Below, one piece after another: positions 16,787 to 25,538 of a DNA stretch of 50,468 nt (the first letter of the stretch is position 1; each line of letters starts with the position of its first letter). A program made the translations under genes and the position numbers. The stretch lies in contig JAKSSP010000009.1 in NCBI GenBank assembly GCA_024403035.1, forward strand, positions 1 through 50,468. Reading direction: 5' to 3'. The notes below the pieces were generated by a model that did no database searches, was not told the DNA's origin, and was given only the letters and a program-made list of their open reading frames with translations. The stretch is from Mogibacterium sp. GTDB lineage: Bacteria; Bacillota; Clostridia; Peptostreptococcales; Anaerovoracaceae.

Positions 16787-17257
16787 ATGGATATTACTAT
16801 CAGACAAGCAAAAATATACGACGTACCGGCCTTGGCGCGCATAGAGCGTGACTCGTTCGAAGCCCCATGGAGCGCCGATGAGATAACCAAAGACGTCACC
16901 GCGGGAGGCAATGCATATGTAGCTGTTGCCCTGGCAGATGAAGAAAGGGCAGGCTACGCCGAGATCAGGATGATAGCCGGAGAGGGCCAAATCTACAACA
17001 TCGTCATAGCACCGGAATTCAGGCGCGAGGGGATAGGTGAGGCACTGCTCCGCCACCTCATAGACAAGGCTGACGCGGACGGCTGCAAGCTGGTGACACT
17101 TGAAGTCCGTAGCGGCAACGGGGCGGCGATGGAACTCTACAAAAAGCTGGGCTTCCGTGAAGTCGGCAGACGCAAAGGATATTACGCTAAGGGCGGCGAG
17201 GATGCCGTTCTGATGGATCTTGACCTCGGAAAGGTCGAAGTAGAAGTGGTTTTATAG
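16787..17257 (+). CDS. rimI: Ribosomal-protein-alanine N-acetyltransferase (RimI-like)
   Basis: GNAT acetyltransferase of 156 residues, of the RimI group that acetylates the N-terminal alanine of ribosomal protein S18 or other proteins. It opens ITIRQAKIYDVPALARIERDSFEAPWS, a typical RimI N terminus. The acetyl-CoA loop is seen in IAPEFRREGIGEALL (RxxGxG/A, about residues 79-92), and LEVRSGNGAAMELYKKLGF is the conserved beta5-alpha4 segment. The final ten residues (LGKVEVEVVL) run past the usual end. There is no clear ribosome site. Its place between tsaB and tsaD matches other Firmicutes. Confidence 0.93.
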   Translation: MDITIRQAKIYDVPALARIERDSFEAPWSADEITKDVTAGGNAYVAVALADEERAGYAEIRMIAGEGQIYNIVIAPEFRREGIGEALLRHLIDKADADGCKLVTLEVRSGNGAAMELYKKLGFREVGRRKGYYAKGGEDAVLMDLDLGKVEVEVVL

Positions 17258-17259
17258 AT

Positions 17260-18276
17260 ATGAAAGACGGGAGATTCCTTACACTCGGAATAGAGACAAG
17301 CTGTGACGAGACAGCAGCCTCGGTGGTAGCCGACGGCCGCTTTGTCATGAGCAATGTCATAAGCTCCCAGATAGACATACACACGGCTTACGGCGGAGTC
17401 GTGCCGGAGATAGCGTCCAGAAAACACCTTGAGCGCGTCAACGATGTCATCGGCAAGGCGCTTTCCGACGCGGATGTCACAGCAAAGGACATAGATCTCA
17501 TAGGTGTGACCTACGGTCCGGGCCTGGTCGGAGCGCTTCTGATAGGGGTAGCCGCGGCAAAGGCCATGGCTTACGCCTGCGATATCCCTCTTGTGGGAGT
17601 CAATCACATGCACGGTCATATAGCCGCAAACTATCTTGAGCATCACGAGCTTGAGCCGCCTTTCATGGCACTCATAGTCTCAGGAGGCCACACAGAGATC
17701 GTGAATGTTCCGGCATACAATCAATGCGAGAAACTCGGCGGCACCAGAGACGACGCGGCAGGCGAGGCATTCGATAAGATCGCGAGAGTCATAGGCCTGG
17801 GATATCCGGGCGGACCTAAGATCGACAGGGCGGCAAAGGAAGGCGATCCTGAGAGCATAGCTTTCAAGCGCGTTTATCTTGAGCCGGGCAGCCTCGACTT
17901 CAGTTTCTCGGGCCTTAAGACACAGGCCCTCAATTACCTTAATCAGGAGAGACAGGCGGGCCGTGAGATAAGGGTCAACGACGTCGCGGCGAGCTTTCAG
18001 GAGGCCGTGGTGGAAGTCATAGCGGACAAGGCTGTGGCGGCTGCCGGCAAATATGGTCAGAAGCAGATAGTCATGGCGGGCGGAGTCGCGTCCAACACCA
18101 GACTAAGAGCGCTGATGGAAGAGAAGGCAGGAGCTAAGGGCATAACGGTCCTGAAACCAAGTCCTATCTTGTGCACGGACAACGGAGCCATGATAGCGTC
18201 CGCCGCGTATTACGCATACAAAACAGGGGAGGAGCCGACACTCGAACTTGACGCGGTGCCGGGTCTGGAATTCTAA
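17260..18276 (+). CDS. tsaD: tRNA t6A transferase TsaD
   Basis: Catalytic subunit that moves the threonylcarbamoyl group onto A37 of tRNA. The N terminus LTLGIETSCDETAASVV, the metal-binding HMHGH at residues 116-120, the IVSGGHTEIV block, the GEAFDKIARVIGLGYPGGP block and the C-terminal CTDNGAMIASAAY are all diagnostic. At 338 residues it is of normal length. It starts two bases after rimI and is followed directly by the ABC-F gene. Confidence 0.97.
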   Translation: MKDGRFLTLGIETSCDETAASVVADGRFVMSNVISSQIDIHTAYGGVVPEIASRKHLERVNDVIGKALSDADVTAKDIDLIGVTYGPGLVGALLIGVAAAKAMAYACDIPLVGVNHMHGHIAANYLEHHELEPPFMALIVSGGHTEIVNVPAYNQCEKLGGTRDDAAGEAFDKIARVIGLGYPGGPKIDRAAKEGDPESIAFKRVYLEPGSLDFSFSGLKTQALNYLNQERQAGREIRVNDVAASFQEAVVEVIADKAVAAAGKYGQKQIVMAGGVASNTRLRALMEEKAGAKGITVLKPSPILCTDNGAMIASAAYYAYKTGEEPTLELDAVPGLEF

Positions 18277-18277
18277 G

Positions 18278-20212
18278 ATGATAATCATTTCGGGCAAGGA
18301 CATAAGCAAGGCGTACGGAACAGACATCATTTTTGAGGATGTCTGTTTTGGCGTTGATAAAGGCGACCGTATAGGCATAGTCGGTGCCAACGGGACCGGC
18401 AAGTCGACCCTGCTCGGGATAATCGCAGGAGATATAGAAGCGGCATCCGGCGATCTGTATATCCGAAGTGATGTAAGTATCGGATACCTCCGCCAGCAGA
18501 ACCATTTCGGAGGCAGCGGCACAGTACGCGAGCAGGCTGAGAAAAGCCTCAGGCATATGTTCGAGATGGAAAAGAAGCTTGAGAGTCTGCAGCTTGCGAT
18601 CTCTGATCACGAAAGCGACAGCTTTGACAAAGATCTGGAAGAATACACCGCCCTTATGGAAGAGTACGAGCAGAAAGGCGGATATACATATAAGAGCGAG
18701 CTTGGAGCGATGCTTATGCACATGGGCTTCAGCGAAGAGGCTCAGAGCAAGGAGATAAGCAAGCTGTCAGGAGGCGAACGCACAAGGCTGGCGCTCAGCT
18801 GCCTGCTGCTCAGCAAGCCTGACGTACTGATACTTGACGAACCGACCAACCACCTGGATCTTCACATGCTGGAGTGGCTCGAATCATACCTTGAAGGCTA
18901 CAAAGGCACTCTGATGGTAGTATCTCACGACAGGTACTTCCTTGACAAGATCACAAACCGCATATTCGACATGGGCGGAGGCACTCTCGAAGCATACACG
19001 GGAAACTATTCGGAGTTTCTCATTAAGAGAGAAGAGCGTCTTGAGGCCATGCGCCGCGAATACGAAAAGCAGCAGGCCGAGATAGCGAAACAGGAGGAGA
19101 TGATCCGCCGCTTCAGGCAGCACGGGACCGAACACCTTGCAAAGAGAGCCGCTTCCCGAGAGAAACGTCTGGCCATGCTTGAGATAAAGGAAAAGCCTAA
19201 GCTGAAGCAGAGCAAAATGAAGCTCAGCTTCGAAGCCGACTTCAAGAGCGGCGGCGAGGTGCTGGAGGCGGAGGGTCTTTCGAAAAGCTTTGGCGACAGA
19301 AAGCTCTTTGATCATGTGGACCTCATGATAAGAAAAGGCGAAAAGGTCTGCATAATAGGCGATAACGGCATAGGAAAGACCACTCTCATCAAGATACTGA
19401 TGGGGCTTGAGAAGCCTGACGACGGTTATCTCAGGACAGGCTACAATGTTGAATTCGGATATTACGACCAGGGTCAGCTGCTCCTGGATGATAACGAGAC
19501 GGTGCTGGGAGAGATGAAGAACGCATATCATTTGTATTCTGACACCGGGATGAGATCGCTTCTGGGACGCTTCCTCTTCTTTGGGGACGACGTGTTCAAA
19601 CAGGTGAAAGACCTCTCGGGAGGCGAGAAGGCAAAGCTCTCGCTCCTTAAGCTGATGCTGTCGGGAGCAAATACACTGGTGCTGGACGAGCCGACAAACC
19701 ACCTCGATATAGAGTCGAAGGAGGTCGTCGAAGAAGCACTGATGGAATTTGAGGGCACAATGATCATAGTCTCGCACGACAGATATCTGCTTAATCTGAT
19801 ACCTGACCGCATACTTGAGCTGACAGAGCACGGCCTTGTCGAATACAAGGGCAAGTTCGATTACTATCTTGAGAAGACCGGCAGGTCTGCACCGGCAGCC
19901 GCGGAAGAAAAGAAGCAGGGCAGGACAGCTGACGAAGAGCTTGAACTTACGCGCAGGCTCGTTACGGATTCCGAAGCGCGCCGCAAGGCCGGCAAACAGC
20001 AGGAAGCCGAGCAGAGAAGAAGAGAACGCAGGGCAGAGGCCTGTGAAAACAGGATCCATGAGATAGAAGGAGAGATAGCGGACATCCAGGATGAGATGTC
20101 GCTTCCGGAGAACTCCACTGATGTCGCCTGGATGCACGAGAAGTCAGCGCTTCTTGCAGAACTGGAAGCTGAAGTCACAAAACTTTACGACGAGTGGATG
20201 GAGCTCCAGTAA
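18278..20212 (+). CDS. ABC-F family ATP-binding protein
   Basis: Soluble protein with two ABC ATPase domains and no membrane part, as in the ABC-F translation factors. Domain 1 has Walker A GANGTGKST at residues 36-44, the signature KLSGGERTRL and DEPTNHLDLH. Domain 2 has GDNGIGKTT at 361-369, DLSGGEKAKL and DEPTNHLD. Between them is the charged P-site linker that reaches the ribosomal peptidyl-transferase centre. A charged coiled coil (about residues 560-640) forms the C terminus. The layout and its place after tsaD match YdiF of Bacillus. ATG 18278 follows the tsaD stop by one base. Whether it protects against an antibiotic or has a housekeeping role cannot be told. Confidence 0.93.
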   Translation: MIIISGKDISKAYGTDIIFEDVCFGVDKGDRIGIVGANGTGKSTLLGIIAGDIEAASGDLYIRSDVSIGYLRQQNHFGGSGTVREQAEKSLRHMFEMEKKLESLQLAISDHESDSFDKDLEEYTALMEEYEQKGGYTYKSELGAMLMHMGFSEEAQSKEISKLSGGERTRLALSCLLLSKPDVLILDEPTNHLDLHMLEWLESYLEGYKGTLMVVSHDRYFLDKITNRIFDMGGGTLEAYTGNYSEFLIKREERLEAMRREYEKQQAEIAKQEEMIRRFRQHGTEHLAKRAASREKRLAMLEIKEKPKLKQSKMKLSFEADFKSGGEVLEAEGLSKSFGDRKLFDHVDLMIRKGEKVCIIGDNGIGKTTLIKILMGLEKPDDGYLRTGYNVEFGYYDQGQLLLDDNETVLGEMKNAYHLYSDTGMRSLLGRFLFFGDDVFKQVKDLSGGEKAKLSLLKLMLSGANTLVLDEPTNHLDIESKEVVEEALMEFEGTMIIVSHDRYLLNLIPDRILELTEHGLVEYKGKFDYYLEKTGRSAPAAAEEKKQGRTADEELELTRRLVTDSEARRKAGKQQEAEQRRRERRAEACENRIHEIEGEIADIQDEMSLPENSTDVAWMHEKSALLAELEAEVTKLYDEWMELQ

Positions 20213-20221
20213 GCGCGAAGA

Positions 20222-20240
20222 TTGTGAAAAACATTTACAA
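20222..20240 (+). promoter_or_regulatory. Possible degenerate Rex operator
   Basis: TTGTGAA (20222-20228) and TTTACAA (20234-20240) form an inverted repeat resembling Rex half-sites (TTGTTAA/TTAACAA), but the spacer is five bases where Rex sites have four. It lies upstream of the acpP-rex promoter. Autoregulation is common for rex, so the site is worth noting, but the spacing is wrong for a canonical site. Confidence 0.3.
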
Positions 20241-20266
20241 TTTCGTTAAATTTTCTACGAAAATCA

Positions 20267-20296
20267 TTGAAAAGGTTTACAAAACTATTCTATAAT
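20267..20296 (+). promoter_or_regulatory. acpP-rex promoter
   Basis: TTGAAA (20267-20272) and a perfect TATAAT (20291-20296) with 18 bases between, 36 bases before the acpP ATG. The upstream DNA is A+T rich and carries inverted repeats, including TTTCGT/ACGAAA. Confidence 0.7.
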
Positions 20297-20332
20297 TCAT
20301 TTAGGAAGTATTGATAACAAAGGAGAAATGAT

Positions 20333-20560
20333 ATGGTATTTGATACAATTCAGAAGCTCATCATGGAGCAGCTCGATGTCGACGCATCGCTCGTTACGAT
20401 GGACACCGATTTCATGAAGGACCTTGAGGCAGACTCGCTCGACGCAGTAGAGATCATCCTCGGAGTAGAGGAAGAGTACGGGATCGAGATCCCTGATGAT
20501 GTAGCTGAGAACTTCACCAAGGTAGGAGACATCGTTAAATACGTAGAGGCAAACAAGTAG
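20333..20560 (+). CDS. acpP: Acyl carrier protein
   Basis: A 75-residue acidic four-helix protein that carries fatty-acyl intermediates on a 4'-phosphopantetheine arm. The attachment serine is Ser35 in EADSLDAVEI. AAAGGAGAAATG precedes the ATG. It lies apart from any fatty-acid synthesis gene in this window and instead shares a transcription unit with the redox repressor rex, 15 bases downstream. A second acpP may exist with the fab genes elsewhere. The function is certain from sequence; its partners are not known. Confidence 0.95.
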   Translation: MVFDTIQKLIMEQLDVDASLVTMDTDFMKDLEADSLDAVEIILGVEEEYGIEIPDDVAENFTKVGDIVKYVEANK

Positions 20561-20575
20561 TCTTGGAGGGTAAAA

Positions 20576-21220
20576 ATGGGCAAGACGAAAGTTTCGAATG
20601 CGATCATACGCCGCCTGCCCCGCTACAGGAGATACCTTGGATACCTTCAGACAAAGGGCATCAAAAAGATATCATCAAATGAACTCAGCGAGATGATAGG
20701 CTACACAGCCTCACAGATCAGACAGGACCTCAACACCTTCGGTGAGTTCGGCCAGCAGGGATATGGCTACGAGGTCGACAGACTGTACAAAGAGATCAAT
20801 AAGATCCTCGGACTCGACAGAGAGTACAAAACGGTAGTCGTGGGATGCGGAAACCTAGGTCAGGCGATCACGAACTACACCTATTACTATAAGATCGGAT
20901 TCAATATCATCGGACTCTTTGACGCCAACCCTAAGATCGTAGGCAATGTCATCAATGACGTTGAAGTCATGGACAGCGCTGATCTTGAGGAATACGTAAG
21001 AAGAGAAAAGATCGATATCGGCATCATATGCGTCAACAGAGAGAATGCGCAGAAAGTGGCGGACGAGCTGGTTTTGGGCGGTGTAAAGGGCATATGGAAC
21101 TTTGCGCCGATCGATCTTAACATCCCTGAGAACGTCGCACTTGAATCAGTGCACCTCTCAGACAGTCTGCATGCGCTTTCATTCATGATAAAGAGGATGA
21201 ATGATGAGGGCAGGGACTGA
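20576..21220 (+). CDS. rex: Redox-sensing transcriptional repressor Rex
   Basis: Rex binds DNA when NADH is low and releases it when NADH rises, controlling fermentation and respiration genes. The N-terminal winged helix (residues 1-80) includes ISSNELSEMIGYTASQIRQDLNTFGEFGQQGYGY, the most conserved Rex block. The Rossmann domain starts VVVGCGNLGQAI (GCGNLGQ, residues 90-96), with NADH-binding DANPKIVG after it and the C-terminal swapped helix near SDSLHALSFMIKRM. At 214 residues it is of normal length. GGAGGG lies before the ATG. It is followed by a strong bidirectional terminator facing the ferredoxin gene, itself a plausible Rex-responsive type of gene. Confidence 0.96.
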   Translation: MGKTKVSNAIIRRLPRYRRYLGYLQTKGIKKISSNELSEMIGYTASQIRQDLNTFGEFGQQGYGYEVDRLYKEINKILGLDREYKTVVVGCGNLGQAITNYTYYYKIGFNIIGLFDANPKIVGNVINDVEVMDSADLEEYVRREKIDIGIICVNRENAQKVADELVLGGVKGIWNFAPIDLNIPENVALESVHLSDSLHALSFMIKRMNDEGRD

Positions 21221-21243
21221 CGGACAAATACCCGGAGCAAAAT

Positions 21244-21273
21244 AAAATCCCGTAGCCTCAGCTACGGGATTTT
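21244..21273. terminator. Bidirectional terminator between rex and ferredoxin
   Basis: AAAATCCCGTAGC and GCTACGGGATTTT form a perfect 13-bp stem with a CTCA loop. The A and T runs at both ends let it serve both strands, ending rex from the left and the ferredoxin gene from the right. Confidence 0.93.
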
Positions 21274-21294
21274 GATGCTTTTCAGCTGTGATTA

Positions 21295-21462
21295 CTAAGC
21301 CTCTACAGGAGCTCCTACAGGGCAGTTAGCAGCACAAGCACCGCAGTCGATGCAAGCGCTCTCGTCGATGACGAAAGGTGTTCCCTCTGTAATAGCTTCT
21401 ACTGGGCAGTTGGATGCACACAGTCCGCAAGCGATGCACTCGTCAGTGATCTTAAAAGCCAT
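21295..21462 (-). CDS. 2[4Fe-4S] ferredoxin
   Basis: A clostridial-type ferredoxin of 55 residues, a soluble low-potential electron carrier for anaerobic metabolism. Two cluster motifs are complete: CIACGLCASNCP and CIDCGACAANCP. The start MAFKITDECI has AAGGAGG upstream on the minus strand; longer readings lack a site. It has its own promoter and shares a bidirectional terminator with rex. Its monocistronic set-up and small size are usual for highly expressed ferredoxins. Confidence 0.97.
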   Translation of the reverse strand: MAFKITDECIACGLCASNCPVEAITEGTPFVIDESACIDCGACAANCPVGAPVEA

Positions 21463-21503
21463 AGTGTTTCCTCCTTCTTGCAAGAAATAATATCTACGGC
21501 TTG

Positions 21504-21532
21504 AGTATAACACCAAGGTCAAAACTTGTAAA
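21504..21532 (-). promoter_or_regulatory. Ferredoxin promoter
   Basis: On the minus strand, TTTACA (21532-21527) and TATACT (21509-21504) are 17 bases apart, 42 bases before the ATG. Both hexamers match the consensus at five of six positions. Confidence 0.7.
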
Positions 21533-21627
21533 TAACAAAAAAAACAAAACAAAACAATCCTACCAAAGCGGTGGGAATTAGTGAATACAAGGGTTACAGA
21601 GAATAATACATTAAGGGAGAAGGCCGG

Positions 21628-22500
21628 ATGAAGGTCGCGTCATTTACCGGAAAAAGCGGAACGGGCAAAAGTTTCCAGGCCACTGCGCTGGCGCAGAGGC
21701 GCGGTTTTGATGCCATAATAGACGACGGCCTGCTCATTTATAAAGGACAGATCGTTGCCGGAAGATCAGCCAAGAAGTGTGCTTCAAAGGCGGCTGCCAT
21801 GAGGACGGCTCTCTTCAATTACGAGGATCACCGCGAAGAGGTGAAAGACGCTCTTGAGAGGTATGCGCCGGAAGCTCTCCTGATAATCGGCACATCCGAC
21901 AGGATGACAGACATAGTCGCCACGCAGCTGGGACTTCAGACCCCGGAGGAGCGCATATATATCGAGGATGTTACGACAGAAGAGGAAAGGCAGATAGCTT
22001 ACCATTTCAGAAACGATGAGGGCGAACACGTCATACCTGCACCTGTAGGGCAGCTGAGACGTGACTTTGCCGGCTATTTCATGGACCCGATAAAGAAGTT
22101 CATCGACAAGGCTCGCGGAAACGCAGTCGAAGGGAATAATGAGGATGAGGAAGCAGGGAATGATGACCGCACTGTCTTAAGGCCTACATTCAGTTACTTT
22201 GGCAGCTTCTCCATCAGCGAGCAGGTAATAAGAGACATCGTCAGGATAGCGGCAGAGAAATACGATACACACCTGGTGGTAGTCGACAGGATGAACAACG
22301 GAAAACAGACCAACATGTCGGTCACCATAGACGTGATGGCCATCAGAGATCCCGCTTCCGTAGACAAGTGCATAGAGCTGCAGCGCGACGTGTTCGACGC
22401 TCTGGCTACCATGACGGCGTTCACCATAGAAAGTGTGAACGTCAGGATAAGGGACATAGTAAAAGACAGAGAGGAGATGCTCTCGAGGAAACTCCACTGA
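21628..22500 (+). CDS. P-loop protein with C-terminal Asp23/Gls24-like domain
   Basis: A 290-residue protein with two parts. The N terminus (1-160) opens MKVASFTGKSGTGKSFQATALA, a Walker A loop at residues 8-15, followed by IIDDGLLIYKG; it looks like a small nucleoside-triphosphatase or kinase fold. The C terminus (about 185-285) reads like an Asp23/Gls24 (alkaline-shock) domain: SYFGSFSISEQVIRDIVRIAAEK and then an amphipathic strand-helix pattern ending VNVRIRDIV. A loop rich in Asp, Glu and Asn links them (about 165-182). Asp23 proteins are envelope-stress proteins of Firmicutes; a P-loop fusion is unusual. GGGAGAAGG precedes the ATG, and the gene is one base from the next, an OGG1-like glycosylase. 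Confidence 0.7.
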   Translation: MKVASFTGKSGTGKSFQATALAQRRGFDAIIDDGLLIYKGQIVAGRSAKKCASKAAAMRTALFNYEDHREEVKDALERYAPEALLIIGTSDRMTDIVATQLGLQTPEERIYIEDVTTEEERQIAYHFRNDEGEHVIPAPVGQLRRDFAGYFMDPIKKFIDKARGNAVEGNNEDEEAGNDDRTVLRPTFSYFGSFSISEQVIRDIVRIAAEKYDTHLVVVDRMNNGKQTNMSVTIDVMAIRDPASVDKCIELQRDVFDALATMTAFTIESVNVRIRDIVKDREEMLSRKLH

Positions 22501-22501
22501 T

Positions 22502-23311
22502 ATGCAGAAGATCATTTTCAGAGACATGCGCGATCTGGATCTCACTCACATATTCGAGTGCGGCCAGTGCTTCAGATGGGTGCCTGACGGCGAAGGTGCG
22601 TACACCGGAGCCGCGGGCTCTTTTGCGGCGCGGGCAAGTTTTGACGGAAGAACTTTGACAGTGGAAGCGACCGGTGGAGACGAGGCGTTCTGGAGGCATT
22701 ACTTTGACCTCGATACCGATTACGGCAGCATAAAAAAGAGACTCACGGAATCGGAACCGCTCATAAGACCCGCGACCGAATACGGGCAGGGCATACGCAT
22801 ACTAAATCAGGATCCGTTCGAGATGATCATCTCGTTCATCATATCCCAGAACAACAACATCCCGCGTATAAGAAAGAATATAGAGACGCTGTGTGATAAG
22901 TACGGCGAGCCGATAGAAGGAAGCGACAGGCACGCCTTTCCGAAGCCGGAGGCTCTCGCCGCGGCAGATGAGGCGGATCTTGCCGCCATGAGGCTCGGCT
23001 ACAGAGGACCGTACATCATCGCCGCCGCAAGGAAATACCTCGAATGCGGATGCCCAGGGTGCCGCGAAGAACTGCTCAGCTATTACGGCATAGGCCCTAA
23101 GGTAGCAAACTGCATAATGCTGTTTGGTTTGAGAGACACAGCGGCGTTCCCGGTAGATACATGGGTGAAGCAGATCATGAACGACATGTACGGGCTCGAT
23201 ATGAAAGACGCAAGGGGAATGCAGAAGTTTGCTGCAGAAAAATACGGAGATCTCGCGGGCTACGCGCAGCAATATCTCTTCTACTATTACAGGGACAGAT
23301 CACAAAAATAA
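22502..23311 (+). CDS. OGG1-type 8-oxoguanine DNA glycosylase
   Basis: Base-excision repair enzyme of the HhH-GPD superfamily that removes 8-oxoguanine and nicks the abasic site. The N-terminal domain carries FECGQCFRW, a signature of OGG1-type proteins. The catalytic helix-hairpin-helix reads LLSYYGIGPKVANCIMLFGL with the Schiff-base Lys200, and the conserved Asp219 follows in FPVDTWV. At 269 residues it fits the clostridial OGG group (Clostridium acetobutylicum Ogg type) rather than the longer eukaryotic one. It starts one base after the P-loop gene and is followed by the groESL control region. Protection from oxidation damage would suit an anaerobe. Confidence 0.9.
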   Translation: MQKIIFRDMRDLDLTHIFECGQCFRWVPDGEGAYTGAAGSFAARASFDGRTLTVEATGGDEAFWRHYFDLDTDYGSIKKRLTESEPLIRPATEYGQGIRILNQDPFEMIISFIISQNNNIPRIRKNIETLCDKYGEPIEGSDRHAFPKPEALAAADEADLAAMRLGYRGPYIIAAARKYLECGCPGCREELLSYYGIGPKVANCIMLFGLRDTAAFPVDTWVKQIMNDMYGLDMKDARGMQKFAAEKYGDLAGYAQQYLFYYYRDRSQK

Positions 23312-23338
23312 ATGTGTTGAATTCTTCACCCGGAAGTG

Positions 23339-23367
23339 TTGACACTCACGTCCCCCGTGAGTACAAT
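23339..23367 (+). promoter_or_regulatory. groESL promoter
   Basis: A perfect TTGACA (23339-23344) and TACAAT (23362-23367) with a 17-base spacer. The spacer holds an inverted repeat, ACTCACG/CGTGAGT (23344-23350 and 23356-23362), between the two hexamers. CIRCE follows 13 bases downstream. Confidence 0.88.
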
Positions 23368-23379
23368 AGGTTTTGGAAA

Positions 23380-23406
23380 TTGGCACTCTAACGATAAGAG
23401 TGCTAA
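23380..23406 (+). promoter_or_regulatory. CIRCE operator (HrcA site)
   Basis: TTGGCACTC-N9-GAGTGCTAA, matching the CIRCE consensus TTAGCACTC-N9-GAGTGCTAA at 17 of 18 arm positions. HrcA, helped by GroEL, represses here until heat shock. hrcA is not in this window. Confidence 0.97.
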
Positions 23407-23433
23407 CAAATAGGACAAATCAGGAGGCAAAAA

Positions 23434-23715
23434 ATGAGCATCGGAATCAAGCCACTCGGAGCAAGAGTAGTGATCAAGAAAATGGAAGCCGAAGAAAAGA
23501 CAGAGGCCGGCCTGCTTCTCAGCGGAAGCGCCAAGGAAAAGCCTCAGCAGGCTGAAGTACTGGCAGTAGGTCCGGGAACAGAAGATGAGCCTATGGAACT
23601 CAAGGTAGGCGACATCGTTATCTTCAGCAGATACGGCGGAAGCGATCTCAAGTACAAGGGCACCGAGTACACTATCATAAATCAGAAAGACATCCTCGCT
23701 ACTATCGAAAAATAG
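23434..23715 (+). CDS. groES: Co-chaperonin GroES
   Basis: The 93-residue lid of the GroEL folding chamber. IKPLGARVVIKK at the N terminus, the mobile loop around TEAGLLLSGSAKEKPQQ and the C-terminal KYKGTEYTIINQKDILATIE are typical. AGGAGGCAAAAA precedes the ATG. It is the first gene of a two-gene operon under CIRCE control. Confidence 0.97.
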   Translation: MSIGIKPLGARVVIKKMEAEEKTEAGLLLSGSAKEKPQQAEVLAVGPGTEDEPMELKVGDIVIFSRYGGSDLKYKGTEYTIINQKDILATIEK

Positions 23716-23731
23716 CGGCGGGCAGATATAA

Positions 23732-25363
<1,632 letters not shown>

Positions 25364-25373
25364 TCGGCTCGTC

Positions 25374-25473
25374 TTTTCGCCCATGACTTTGTCTGCTACA
25401 CTGCCTCGGTGCTCACGTACAAGCAAAGTACGCTCCGCTCCTCGGTAGCTTGCATCCTCGTCATGAACGAAAA
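25374..25473. repeat. Large three-tier hairpin downstream of groEL
   Basis: The outer stem TTTTCG-cc-CATGAC / GTCATG-aa-CGAAAA closes at 25374 and 25473. A middle stem GCTAC/GTAGC lies at 25395-25399 and 25445-25449, and an apical stem CGTAC/GTACG (25416-25420 and 25428-25432) has an AAGCAAA loop. It is separate from the terminator after it. The size and symmetry look like a palindromic interspersed element or a structured small RNA. I recall similar GTAC-rich palindromes in other Firmicutes genomes but cannot verify this here. Confidence 0.5.
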
Positions 25474-25499
25474 TACTTCGCGATTTAAAAATGACATAA

Positions 25500-25535
25500 A
25501 AAAGACACTTGCTTATGCTTATGCAAGTGTCTTTT
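25500..25535. terminator. Bidirectional terminator between groEL and the MATE gene
   Basis: AAAAGACACTTGC and GCAAGTGTCTTTT form a perfect 13-bp stem with a TTATGCTTAT loop, with A and T runs on both sides. It serves groEL on the plus strand and the MATE gene, whose stop is four bases away, on the minus strand. Confidence 0.92.
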
Positions 25536-25538
25536 CTA

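Noticed and set aside
18884-20137. A 417-codon open frame on the minus strand
   Set aside because: Antisense to the ABC-F gene, which has all its motifs; the length is a by-product of the G+C-rich codon pattern.
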